From assembly GCA_027924585.1 (NCBI GenBank), contig BSBM01000179.1:12686501-12750500 (forward strand): DNA of 64,000 bases, in the 5' to 3' direction. Shown piece after piece: positions 21,882 to 33,900 of this stretch (the stretch's first letter is position 1; each line of letters opens with the position of its first letter). The position numbers were made by a program, and so were the translations under genes. The notes beneath the pieces were generated by a model that worked only from the letters and a program-made list of their open reading frames with translations, was not told where the DNA came from and searched no databases. The stretch is from Larix kaempferi (lineage: Eukaryota; Streptophyta; Pinopsida; Pinales; Pinaceae).

Positions 21882-22985
21882 TGTTGCTGTAACCTAATCC
21901 CCAATTTTTTTCTAAACAATTGTAGGGCCCATTCTTCTGTTTTAAATAGGTTTTGAGTTCAAGTCATCTTAGAAGAATCCCACGCTCAGACTTATATTTT
22001 TTCCTAAGGATCAAGCAAAGAAGGCCAAAATTTTACTAAGTAAAACTCAACTTTTCGAGCCAAAACAGTCGGACCAACTCAGCTTTTCGAGTCGAAACGG
22101 TCAGATCAACTTAGCTTTTAGAGCCAACACGATCAAAGCAAAAAAAACCTATTTTGGAGAAGTCCTCATTTCGGAGCCACTCGTCCAGTTCAGCCGACGC
22201 GTTCAGAGCAACTCAGCGAGTGTATCCGAAATAGTCGGAGCTTCGTTAAGTTCGCACCGATAAAACTTAGAGTTTTTCGTACATCTAGTCGGAAGAAAAC
22301 AAAGAGTCCCACCGACCGTTTCAACGATAAAGCCTCAGTCACGCCAAAACAGTTCGGCGGAAACATCCCAGTCACACCAATGGATGCTCAACAAAAATAG
22401 TCGGTGAAAATTGCTAAGGGTCGTGATCAGTTTCGCAACAACTCGTCCAGGTCTGCCGAAACATGAAAAATCACCAACGAAGAAAAAAGAGAGTGAGCAC
22501 CGATGCAAGATTATAAAGGTGAGCTCAAGAAGCAAATATGATTTTTTGGCTAAACTCATAAAAGGTCACCGAAACAATGGCAAGAGGAATATGAAGCTCG
22601 TGAAATGGCGCCGATGGAGCTCGTGAAGTGATGCTGAAAGCCGTCACCAAAGAATTTTTTGGAACACCGCCGATGCGTTTCGTGGAAACTAGGCAAGTCT
22701 CGATGAAACGATCGGCGACGAAGTTTTAAAGGAAGCGATGCATAGTGGTATTTTGATGCCAAAATGGGGTTGGTCATAAATGACCCCACCAACCCCACTA
22801 CCTTCGCATTAATAAACCACCAACCCCGCATTAATGACTAGGTTTTTTATTTTATTATTTATAGGGCAAAGTCATTTTTTGTTTAGCATTGCCAAAATGT
22901 CGTTCTCAAGGGTTTTCGTCTCCACCAATATCCAAATGCCAAAACTTCATTCAGCTTATTCTCACGACCATACCAGTACTAACAG

Positions 22986-23748
22986 GTACGCCACTGCCCT
23001 TCCTTAGTGGTTTTTTTTATTGTTGGCATTTTCATTCAGTTTTTGCCATTGGTTTTGGTGTTTTTTGCTATTTGTGTTTGGTAGTTAAAACCCTGTTCAT
23101 TTTCGGTTGGGAATTTTTAGTCACAGACCTTGTGTGAGATAAATGTCTCAACCCAAGACTGTCGAGTTCACCTCATCCAGTCTTCACTTTCAGTTTTAAT
23201 GAAAAACCCAGCAGATTGTGGTGGTCATTTTCCGCGGTTCGACTTTCTTAGGATATTTCTTCTAGTTTTCCTCTCCCGACGGTATTATCAATCCCACAGT
23301 TGGAGCACGACTGGATTTACACTTTAACTCTACTTTACCTCGGGTGGAGAATATTGTTAAATATGAAGTTAAACAGTCCAATTTTAGAGTGGTTTTCTGC
23401 TTTCATACATTATTGGTCTTTCCCTTTGATGCATACGGAGTTTGGTTTTGTGTACACACTTTTCAGATAGGATTGAAACTTAAACTTTTGTCGACTAGCC
23501 CCGAAGTTTGTTTCAAAAGCTTTAGAATCAACCAAAATTTAAAAAAAACAAAACTCTTTAAGATAAGCATCCTTAGTTTGTTGTCATAATTGTATTTGAG
23601 TTTGAGCTAAACAAACATCAATAGCATTAACCAAACTACATGGAAGTTATTATTCTCTCAACTTAATCTATTATTAGTAGTTTGAAAGAAAATTGCTTTA
23701 CAATATTCTGTTTAAGTTACTTATACCATGTTTCTTCTTTTTCATCAG
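22986..23748 (+). other. apparent 5'-UTR intron in the 3' LTR
   Basis: The donor acag|gtac at 22986 and the acceptor ttcttctttttcatcag at 23748 bracket 763 bases. The ATG of the LTR ORF comes ten bases after the acceptor. It is homologous to 9975-10735 in the 5' LTR. Signals are seen; splicing is inferred. Confidence 0.4.
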
Positions 23749-23757
23749 GATTTTAAA

Positions 23758-25485
23758 ATGCCTAAGAAGGGTGCCAAGAAGAAATCTAAGGTAACCGAAT
23801 CAGAATCGGACGTGGAGATTATATTAGACACCAAGATAGAAACTATGTTTGAAGATACAGAAGTAGTAACATGAGTTGTCCCTGAATTCAAATGGGGGGA
23901 ATTGTATCAGATGATATGGAACCAAGATATCCCCGATGCGGCTCTCGAAGAAATGATCTTGTATCAAAATATCAAGAGATCGGACATCACCAAAGCGGAT
24001 ACACACCCTGAACTTTTTCCCTGCTCAGAGGTCATTGGATGGATCCTGCCACAAGCTAATTCCACATCAAGAATAATTTATGACACCAAAGGGGAAGCGT
24101 TTTCCTCATTCCATCCAGCTCATATAGCAGCGACATACAAGATACCGCCAGCCTAGGTCATGTTAACTGAAGACTCGATCAAAGGTATAAACATGGACCA
24201 CTTTGAATATGCTATGAAAATGATAGTATCAGGAAGGTAGCTAAGACAGAAAGAGAGTGAAGAATATGAATGTCAAATCTTGAGGACCCCTTTCAGAATC
24301 ATAGCTCCGATGCTAAGCAGAATTTTCGGAAAGGCATATGGGACTATCTACAAGCTAAATTGGGTACCTCTAATTTACTACATAGCCTTCCATGGCACAG
24401 TTTTTAATTGGGAAGACATCATCTCGGATAGCTTGTCATCATCAATAGCCGTTGCACAAGGAGGTTTAACCCAAAAGAAGGGATAATTCTACATGTCTTC
24501 ATACCTCATAGATTGCATATTAGCTAGGCACCCATTTCGTAAGTTAGGGTGCATCTGGAATGGAGATAAATATCTTATCTACGTGGCTTATCATACCATG
24601 TGGACCCATAGATATGAAAGTCATTATAAGCTCATATGTGAAGAGTTCATCATGCCTCTTTACTGGATAATTTTTCATCAAGAACCAAATTGCTTGTTTG
24701 AAAATGCAATGGTGGTCATAAATGAATATGGGGAATACTATTTATCACAAGAGGGCACATACATCAGAATGTTTGGAGGTTCCTGAGCTCCATCCCTGTT
24801 TCCCAAATATGAAACCGATTTTGTGGTCCACAAGGAAGCAGTAAGGAAATTTTTCATTAATGGGATTGGCATGTTCCCGCATGATCAAAATAAATCTTCA
24901 TTCCCACCTTTGCCTTTCTATATCGGGGCATACAAGTTCTCCAAGGTTAAAACTATCGAAGCTTTCTTTCAAGATTTAGAAGCATTTCATTTTGGCGAAA
25001 AGATCTTTGCAATAAATGATAGCCACGGCAAGGTTGTCGAGCATTGTGCATCAATCAAAATACATTAGGAATATTCTAATCACTTCGAAAAGGATGAACA
25101 AGTGTATCAGAGGGAAAGCAACATGACCTAGCTTAACAAACACTTTCGTCACAAGAGTGGGGCTGGTTCCTGCACTGCTACCAACACTATCGAGGTGGCA
25201 AAATTACTGAGGTAGGGATAAAAAGGCACAAGACTACAAGTATCGGAAGTAAAGAGGAAGCAAAACGGATACAAAGGGAACAAGTAGAACGGCTATGAGC
25301 AGAAGAATTGGAGAGAAAGAAGAAGGAAGAGTCTGAGAGGCAAGAAAGGGAGGCTGCTGAGGAATTAAAAAGAAAAGAAGAAGAGGATTGGTTCAAGGAA
25401 ACTATGGAGAAATAGGGATCCCAAAGTGAACACAGAATTCCAAAGCACATGGACATAGATCCACCAGAGGTGTCCAGTGTAACGC
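23758..25485 (+). pseudogene. LTR-embedded coiled-coil ORF, 3' LTR copy, N-terminal part
   Basis: The start ATG at 23758 (MPKKGAKKKSK) is intact and directly follows the acceptor. A lysine-rich start is followed by an acidic ESESDVE patch. The same W/Y-rich globular region follows as in the 5' LTR copy: FKWGELYQMIWNQDIPDAALEEM, VIGWILPQ, KLNWVPLIYYIAFHG, FIMPLYW. Stops lie near 23872, 24154, 24238, 24484, 24784, 25066, 25126 and 25213. The charged helix begins near 25220. The frame is cut at 25485 by element D and resumes at 37634. Confidence 0.7.
25481..25485. repeat. target-site duplication of element D, left copy
   Basis: aacgc directly before the left LTR of element D. It is identical to 37629-37633. 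The empty site in the 5' LTR of element A reads gtgtaacgctcacc, which proves the duplication. Confidence 0.95.
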
Positions 25486-28400
25486 TGCAACACCTCAAAA
25501 ATCCATCAAAATTTAAATTTTTTCTAAGTAGTATAAACCTATCATTAATTTCTATGATCTACTACTTTTTAATTTGCGGAATGTATAATTGAAAACGTTT
25601 GTTCTTATTGTTTATTCTACGAGTACTGGAATGACTCCTGTGATTGTTATGATACTGTTCTTTTATACATGACAGTCTTTTGATTCTAACAACTATAACA
25701 CTTAATTTATATTATTGTCCAAATCTGCTTGCCCACTACGTCGTTTATAAAACATGGATTACATTATCGCTATTATTACGATGTTGGAACTGAAATATGT
25801 TTTTATTTTGTTGAAGGGGTTCTTGTGATGCCCCTAGGCTTACTTAGCTATTATCAAGCTAATGCATAATGATAACCTTTGTCCAGGTTTACCGGTAAAG
25901 GCTCTCAGCCAAAATATTGGTTAATACCTTTATAATTTCTAAGTGCCAAGGTTATATGATAATCCTAGCTTGAGTTTTAAGCATGTAGGTTTCTAAGCTA
26001 ATCCTAAGGTTAAACTTTAGGTATGAATTTTCCAACTCCAAAGATGGTCATGGATATGGTGATGATATGAAATTGTTTTAAAGGGTTACAATTAACTATA
26101 TACTAAGGGTGCATCCAATGCAGAACCCTAAAACCTACCATTGAAAGGGTTGTAACGAGGGTAATTTGTCCCATTTTCATTTTGGAGAGCCGAGCTCTTG
26201 GATCTCTCGGCCTCCATGGTTAAGATACACTGTACGCAGAGGTTGTTTTCCACAGCCGCAGAGATGTTTTGAAGGTGGTCGTGGCGTTGGATAATTCGTT
26301 GAGGTAACTACTTAAATTGTTCTACGTTTTCATAAAGTAATACTTTTAATATTGTATTCATTACAGGTTCTAATATACCATTGTTTAGATGTAGTGGCAG
26401 GGTTCATGGAGTTTGAGGTCGCTGCAATGAAGATGTGGGTGCATGCGAATGAAGTATCTGGGCTTAGGTAAGCCTTGGGCCTTCCACATACGATGCCTTT
26501 GTTCAACAAAGCTTGTGTTGCATAATGCCAGCATTGGTCTACTTTTGTTCTACTGTACGCCATTTGGCATTCTGGGCAGCGTTTATAATTTGTAACTATT
26601 TCCTGGCTATATGTCCAGTGTTGGGGTTTCGACTAACGAAATGTTAATAAAAAGGATTTTTAGTATTTCTGTTTGTTTATTTGGAAGCTACTTCAAAAGT
26701 TACAGAGATGGTTCCTAAATTTGGCCATTCAGAATTTTATATATATCATTTGAATGATGTCGCAACTGTTTTTTTGTTGTCTCTTCGGCAATGTGGTTAT
26801 GATATTACTGGTTCATTTGTTTGGTTATGCCATTACTAGATCTGTTGTATAAATTTGATAATGAATGGGATTTGACCTCGAATCAATTTCTTGGACCCAA
26901 TTCTTAATTGTTTTGCTTTAAGGGTTTATATGCGTAGTATTTTGGACCAACCCTGTCGTAATTATTTTGGGTAAATCCCTAGAAAACTTACACGGGCTTA
27001 TTTAAAAAGGGATGGGCCCTTGCGGGTCTCCAACCCTCAACTTGATGATTAAATTCATTTCTTAGACCCTAACTCTGGATAAGGAATTTTAATTATATGC
27101 TAGCATGCTATATATTTATATATTTGATTTTTGTCTTATTACTATAGTCTCTCGACTCTATGATATTTTTTATTAAAAGGTACTTTATAACTCTAGGGTT
27201 TTTCAAACCCTAGAAGGCGTTATGCCCAGGCTTGAACTCGCGACCTAAGCCATTAACGGGCTTGATGAACCCTTCATCTATTTGATTTTGTTTGAAAGAG
27301 CATTGGTTACTTCTTATGTTTATTTCGATAGACTGTATGGGTGGTTATAAGGGTATCGATTCAATGCTATAATAAATTTATTGTTTGTTTATATGACAAG
27401 TAAATTGAATCTGTCATTTTCCATGAATTCAATTCTTTTTAATACTCTTAAGCCTTTCGGCGGTATTTATTTGTTTATGTAATAGGTTTGTAAACTGTCT
27501 AAGAAGAGTAAATAATTTACAATAATGAATTTTCATTATTTTAACTATATAATAATTCTAATATTTATTCAGTTACATTTCTAAATATATATTTATATAT
27601 AAATGTTGTATGCCATACAAGAATTTCATTCAATCGATTCTTAGGGTTATTGTTATATGTCCATTAATTACATTGAGTTTATATTTTTCATTCGAAACTG
27701 ATATATTTACTTAGATGAATAATACTTGATATAGTAGTATCGTTTTTAGTGGTAAAACTGGGAATTGACTTCATTATGTAAATTGTGCTTGTTTAAGGGA
27801 TTTGATACATTGCATTCGTATGCATTTTATCTATGGAAAAATGGATCATATATTGTATTATGTATGAGAATAATTTGTTTATTTGATTTCTAGGGTTTAA
27901 CTGATATTTTTTTATTATTTATACTAGCTATTGTTCTATAACTGTAAGTACTATAAAAGAAGAATTATAAACTGTAGACTTTTACATTTCCTGTATATTA
28001 TTGCAGTATTCATTTGATATGTCGAAATCTGATATATTAATGAGTTTAGCATTCTATCTATCAAATCGGAACATTTTTAATCTATTTACTTAAACATACT
28101 CTCTGTACTAGAGTACATCACTTCGGTGAAAGGAAAAATACAAAGAGGATTTCCATTCATTATTCTATATTTTCTAATTCTTATCATTCAATCATTTGTG
28201 CAGAAATAAATTATCAGTTCAGTACTCTATTAAATTTAACAGATAGAGAAACATTCGAGAAGCATTAAACCTAACAGATTACAGATAGTATTCTTCATAA
28301 TATACAGAGTAACTAAGAAACAAATAAACTAGATAACTATAGAACCTGTTAACTGCCAAGGTGGACAAACACCGAAAGAAGATCATTCCTCCCAACTGTC

Positions 28401-29033
28401 TCCTAGAAGAATCCAAATTACTTGCTTCTGGACCCCTGATTATGTTCACTAAACCACAAGGATGAAGATACTGTGTAGAAGCATGTAACATTCTCTTTGT
28501 AACTCAGCAATCATGAAGACTTGCATAATCAGCAGAATAAAACTTGCAGTCCTTACACTAGTGACTCATTCTAGCATTCCCCTCATCGAATCCTCTTGTG
28601 TGCTCAACATTACAGTTTTCAGCAATCCACAAGGTAAAACTAGTGATCCTCCTTCTCATTCGATGGATATAGGTGTTCTTAGGTATTTGGGTCAGTTTAA
28701 TCATTTAATGATCCACCTGCTCAGTTCCACCTTCCTTGGGGAACATGAACACATTTTTAGGGAAGTTGCCTCCCGCAACAACTAGTAAGTGAGTGCAGAT
28801 ATTGCCACTTGTCCATTTCCTTCTACACTAATTCATTCCTCCTAGTGGGTCAGTGAACACTCTTCAATAGTCTTCTTTGGATAGGTGTCTCCTATTTTAA
28901 TTATTTAAATAATAAAAATATTCAATTACAGTCATCCTTGACCATCCTTTGTCAATAACATAAAACTTTACAATAAATTTTAAAGTAATGTTTTCCCTCA
29001 ACATAAAATGTTTTCAAGTCTAGTTAGGTTACA
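25486..29033 (-). repeat. element D 3' LTR (3,548 bp)
   Basis: Plus-strand edges are tgcaacacc...ggttaca. The first bases differ from the other copy (tgtaacacc) at one base. It contains a ctagggttt-ttc-aaaccctag palindrome near 27193-27213 and a tRNA-B-box-like gcgagttcaagcc on the minus strand near 27232-27244. It lacks a block of about 183 bp present in the other LTR at 34534-34716. No gene inside. Confidence 0.9.
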
Positions 29034-29046
29034 AAAACCCCCTCTT
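29034..29046 (-). promoter_or_regulatory. element D polypurine tract
   Basis: Read on the minus strand, aagagggggtttt abuts the 3' LTR. A purine run at this position primes plus-strand DNA synthesis. Together with the primer site at the other LTR it fixes the orientation. Confidence 0.8.
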
Positions 29047-29072
29047 AAGTTAAACATCGTCCTCGATGTTGC

Positions 29073-29387
29073 TTAAGTATCATCTAAGTCTTCCTGGAAA
29101 AAAATTGGATATTCTTCCCGCATATGACTCTCCAATTCCCAGGTTGCTTCATCTGGACTAAGGTGCTTCCATTGCACCTTTGCTTGTCCAATGGTGTGAT
29201 TCCGGAGCAAAATTTCTCTCTTGTCGAGGATACAATCCGGTTCCACCTGAAAATATCCTTCTGGTTCTACCTGTATATCATTCCAATCGATTAGATGAGT
29301 AGCATCATGTACATACTTTTTCAAAATTGAAATATGAAATACATTATATATTTTGAGATTAGGTGGCAAAGCTAACTGATAAGCCAC
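29073..29387 (-). pseudogene. element D integrase tail with chromodomain-like module
   Basis: ALPPNLKIYNVFHISILKKY is the conserved end of the chromovirus integrase. It is followed by ILDKREILLRNHTIGQAKVQWKHL and EATWELESHMREEYPIFF, the chromodomain-like fold of plant chromoviruses (group without the full aromatic cage). It is thought to steer insertion toward heterochromatin. The frame ends near 29073 shortly before the polypurine tract. A frameshift near 29470 separates it from the integrase core. Confidence 0.8.
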
Positions 29388-29586
29388 TGGTCCAACTCTT
29401 GATAATATTTCAAATGGTCCACAATACCTGGGTGCTAATTTAGCACAACTCCCCAGCTTAAATGATCTTTTTTCTGGGTTTTACCTTCACAACGACATGC
29501 TCACCTACTTGGAATTCTTTCTGAGTCCTTTTAAGGTCTGCATGAGTCTTTTGTCTATCTTGTGCAATTTTCAGATTGCTTTGTAC

Positions 29587-30340
29587 CTATTTCATTATTA
29601 GTTCCATTTCTTTCAATAACTCAGGTCCTAACATCAACCTATTGACCGGATTACTCCATGAAATGGGAGTATTACACTTTCGACCATATAATATTTCAAA
29701 AGTACTAAGTTTAGCTGAAGCTTGATAATGATTGTTATAAGCAAATTCAACTAAGTGCAGATATTCTTCCCACTTGTTTGGCTGATCTTTAACATACATT
29801 ATTAACATGTCCTCTAGGACCTGATTCACTCTTTCAGTTTGTCCATCCGTTTGCGGATGAAAAAATGTGTTGAAATTTAATTTAGTATCCAAACCTTTAA
29901 ACAATGACTTCCAGAAATTACCAGTAAATTTAGAATCTCTATCAGAAATTATTACCTTAGGAATTCCATGCAAACGAAAAACTTCTTTCATAAATATATC
30001 AGCAATATTAGCAGCCTGATAACTAGTTTTAACAAGTATAAAATGGGTTTCCTTGCTAAGCTTATCTACTACTACCATCACATAATCATTTTGCTTTTGA
30101 TTTTTAGGCAGTCCTGTTATAAAATCAATGCTGATAATTTCCCATTTCCAATTTGGAATTGGTAATGGCTGCAAAAGACCTGTTGGGTGTTGATGCTCAG
30201 ATTTAACTTGCTGGCATTCCATACACCTAGCAATCTATTTGGCCACCTCATTCTTCATGTTTGGCCAAACATACTCTTTCCTTAACATAGTTATCATCTT
30301 TTGATAACCCGAATGTCCTGAATAAGGACTCCTTATGCAT
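29587..30340 (-). pseudogene. element D integrase
   Basis: The zinc finger is partly lost (an MECQQVKSEHQ end remains, after a broken stretch at 30222-30340). The core has all three acidic residues: D in SIDFITGLP, D in IISDRDSKFTG, and E in DGQTERVNQ. EFAYNNHYQASAKLSTFEILYG follows. Stops near 30240 and 29590 bound the open part (211 codons). It inserts cDNA into host chromatin. Confidence 0.9.
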
Positions 30341-31100
30341 TTCATTTAAAATCAGCAATTTAATTTCTGGTGTGTTAGGTACATAGATCATGTTTTTATA
30401 CAATATTTGACCTTTTTCATTTAAGCTGAATTCTGTTTTTATATTTTCAGATTCATTTTTTGCAACTTTTTCTTGTAATTTATGATCATTTTCATCCATT
30501 TTTATCCCCTCTTCAAACTGATTTTCTAAATCTATTTTATAAGTACTAACTGTTACCATAAAATTTAGTTTTGCATTTCTCCTTAAGGCATCAGCCACCT
30601 TATTTTCTTTACCTTTTATATGTTTGATCTCAAAATCATATTCGCTAAGGAAAGCTAACCACTTAGCTTGCCTTACGTTTAGATTTTGTTGATCAAGCAA
30701 ATATTTTAGACCTTTGTTATCCGTCATTAATAAAAATCTTCTACCGATTAGATGATTGTGCCACATTTTCAAAGCATGTATTACACCAGCCAACTCTAAT
30801 TCGTATGTAGCATAATTCTTTTCATGTATTTTTATCTTTCTTGATTCGTATGCTATTATGTGACCTTCTTGTGTTAAGACTCCGCCAAGGCCACCATTGC
30901 ATGCATCAGTGCATACAACAAAATCCTTGTGTAGGTCTGTTATTTTTAAAATAGGTGTAGTAGTTAACAGTTCTTTTAACTTTTTAAAAATTTCTTCATA
31001 CTTTTGATCCCAAACAAATTTCTTACTCTTTTTTTGTAAAGATGTTATGGGATTTGCGATTCTTGAGAATCCTTCTATAAATTTTCGGTAGTAACCTGTG
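30248..31100 (-). pseudogene. element D connection segment and RNase H
   Basis: The segment begins YYRKFIEGFSRIANPI and includes FVVCTDACNGGLGGVL (first Asp), NYATYELELAGVIHAL (Glu), LLMTDNKGLKYLL (Asp) and ENKVADALRR (Asp). Most catalytic residues of the gypsy RNase H are therefore readable. The frame runs on into the integrase N-terminal region (LILNEMHKE) and stops near 30248. Confidence 0.85.
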
Positions 31101-31102
31101 AT

Positions 31103-32224
31103 TCACATGAACAATCGCACATCTATTACATATTTAGGGATGGGCCATTCATTTATTGCTCTTATTTTATCAGGATCCACCGATATCCCTTCCTTGGATA
31201 TCACATGGCCTAAATATTGTATTTTATCTTTGAAAAAATCACACTTACTAAATTTAGCGTACAGTTGATGTTCTCTTAAGACTTGTAATATTATTCGTAA
31301 GTGTTCATCATGTTCTTCCTTACTCTTCGAATAGATTAGTATGTCATCAATAAAAACAATTACGAATTTATCCAAATACTTGTTTAGGACATTGTTCATT
31401 AAACACATAAAAGTTGTCGGAGCTTTAGTTAGCCCAGAAGGCATAAATACAAATTCATAATGCCCGTAGCAGGTTCTGAAAGCAGTTTTAAAGATGTCTT
31501 CGTCTTTAATTCTGACTTGATGATATCCAGATCTCAAGTCTATTTTAGAAAATATTATTGCTCTGCGTATTTGATCAAACATATCATATATGCGGGGCAA
31601 TGGATATCTGTTTTTAATCGTCATTTTATTTAACTGATGGTAATCTATGCATAAACGCAAAGTATCGTCTTTCTTTTTAACAAATAAAACAGGTGCTCCC
31701 CATGGAGACACACTTGGTCTTATGTAGTTTTTATCTATTAATTCCCGAAGTTGCGATTTTAATTCAGTAAGCTCTAAGATGTTCATTCTGTAAGGAGCTT
31801 TTGAGTTTGGTACCGCTCCATGTACCAGCTCAATCGAGAAATCCAATTCTCTTTTCGAAGGTAATCCTGGAATTTCTTCCAGGAATACATCTGAAAAGTA
31901 TCTTAGGATTGGTATATCTTCAAGTTTTAATTTATCTTCTTTAGTTGATTTTTCATCATTTATTACATGTACTGCAAAGGCTTTACATCCCTTATGTACA
32001 GACGTTTTTATTTGAAGAGCTGAAATCTGTCTAAGCGAAACTTTTCTAGGTACTCCTTTTACTGTGATTGTTTCTCCTTTTTCATTCAAACAAGTAAAAG
32101 TTTTCTCAAAGCAATTCAAAACTACTCTATGCTTTTCCAGCCAATCCATACCGATTAAAACATCATAAGATCCTAACAGTAATACATTCAGTTTTACTTG
32201 GGTCTTAAACTGACTCATAAACAA
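31103..32224 (-). pseudogene. element D reverse transcriptase
   Basis: This 373-codon open frame starts inside the protease end. It carries RT motifs [49 protein letters not shown] and the catalytic FIDDILIYS with both aspartates, then [11 protein letters not shown]. It is the best-preserved coding segment in the window. The frame stops near 31103, just before the connection segment (TGYYRKFIEGFSRIA), which continues in the same style downstream. Confidence 0.9.
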
Positions 32225-32512
32225 TTCACAATCTTTAACAAAATCAATTACCTTCCTCTTGGTTCATGTAGCTAACTGAACTAGCCAAGACTTTTCAAAC
32301 TTTTCCACTTGCAATTTACAACTTTCTACTATACCAGGTGATACATAACTTAAACTAGCACCTGGGTCAATTAAAATAGAGATGGGTTTGTTCTTTAGCA
32401 TACCTTCTATTTCAACCATTGAGGTTTGATGATCAGCCTTTCGATTCTCCAAGGTTGCATTGATTCTGGGCATCTCCCTTGCTATGTCACCAACTGTTGC
32501 CTCTTCCTGCAC
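32225..32512 (-). pseudogene. element D aspartic protease
   Basis: ILIDPGASLSYVSP contains the D-(S/P)-G-A active-site motif used by many plant gypsy elements. A downstream [18 protein letters not shown] stretch in the next ORF matches the C-terminal strand of the protease. A stop near 32262 separates the two. It matures the polyprotein. Confidence 0.75.
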
Positions 32513-33767
32513 CGTATGAAAGTTGTTGACGTTTCTTTTTTTGTTAGGACAACTTGTTGCATAATGTGGTCCTTGACACTCCCAACATTTTACAGGTTCT
32601 TTTTGTTCATTATTTTTAACATAATTGTTAGGTATGTCCCTATTTCTTGCTGCTGTAAAATTCTACTGTGCATTGCTTTTAAAATTTGTTCCTTGAAAAT
32701 ACCTCTTAGGATAATTTCGAGAATTATTATTTCTATCATTTCTGTTGAATTTAAAAAAAATTCTTTTTTGTTCAAAATTACTTGGTATTTTAACTTTCTA
32801 GCTAGGTACACTTTCCCTTTTTCTATTCAATTCGTAACAAAAATTTGCCTTCCTCAAGAGTCTTAGGGTTATCATATTCAATTCTGTCCTTGATGTGAAA
32901 AGGTAAGCAACTCAAAAATCTCTGTATCTTAGGATTTTCATCAATAATGTAAGGTACATATCTTAATAGAGTTAAGAATTTACTGCTTAATTCTTTCATG
33001 TTCATAGAACCTAACTTTAAATCATAGAATTCTTTAGCCTTTTCTTCATAGTATTGTTCAGACATAAATTTCTTTTTAAAATATCTCTTAAAAGTACTCC
33101 AAGTTACATTCTTTTATTTAATGTTTTTTACTCTTTTTATATCCTGCCACCATATATCAGCCTTCACAGTTAGATTATAGATATCCATTTTAGCTTTCAG
33201 CCTGTCTGAGTAGTTATATATTTGAAAATATTTCTTCATACCAGACAGCCATGCTTCGGCTTCTTCTCCCTTTTCTATCTCACTGTTAAACATTGGGGGT
33301 TTTATCTTTTTAAACTCTCCTGAGATCTCTTCATATGGTTTGTACTTCCTCTTTTTAGGACTGTAGTCAATATCACTGCTGTCACTGGAATACTTATGTT
33401 TCTTATGTGATTTAACATTAGTTTATTAGGAATTACTTTTGCTTTCAACAAACTCTAATGTTTTACCTTTTCATTTGTAGGACATGGTTCATGATTCAGA
33501 TTCAGTTTCTCTTCTTTTATCCTTTCCTTCACTATGTAATTTATCTAACAACATTTGATTTAGTTCTTCCTGTGCTTTTAGGATTCTTTCATTTTCTTCT
33601 TTAACATTCTGCAATTCAGCCTTCATACCTTTAACAGTTTTCAGTAGTTCGGATGAATGATCATTTAATTCTACGTATATATTTTCTTCATTAACATTTT
33701 CATGTTCATGATTAGTATGATGGGATCCATCCTCGGCAGATGCCTCTACTCCTTCCATTACCTGCAA
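32513..33767 (-). pseudogene. element D gag
   Basis: The ATG at 33767 opens an acidic, heptad-like N-terminus (LKTVKGMKAELQNVKEENE). The gag core follows with AWLSGMKKYFQ, ADIWWQDIKR and MSEQYYEEKAKEFYDLKLGS, then an Asn/Arg-rich linker. A zinc knuckle CWECQGPHYATSC lies at 32549-32587. The knuckle is CX2CX3HX4C, one residue shorter than the usual CX2CX4HX4C. Stops occur near 33486, 33117, 32794 and 32667. It would package RNA in the particle. Confidence 0.8.
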
Positions 33768-33886
33768 AATAGATATTGAATGTTATGTATAGAAACAATT
33801 TTTAAACATAGTTAGTAAATCTATTTTTCTGTTTTTAATTTGAATGCACAAGTTGAGCCACTTTCAGGCCTACTGTTTGAACTTGT

Positions 33887-33898
33887 GCTCTGATACCA
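33887..33898 (-). promoter_or_regulatory. element D primer-binding site (initiator Met tRNA)
   Basis: On the minus strand tggtatcagagc starts two bases inside the 5' LTR edge. It is the exact 12-base complement of the plant initiator methionine tRNA 3' end used by many plant LTR elements. Confidence 0.95.
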
Positions 33899-33900
33899 CA

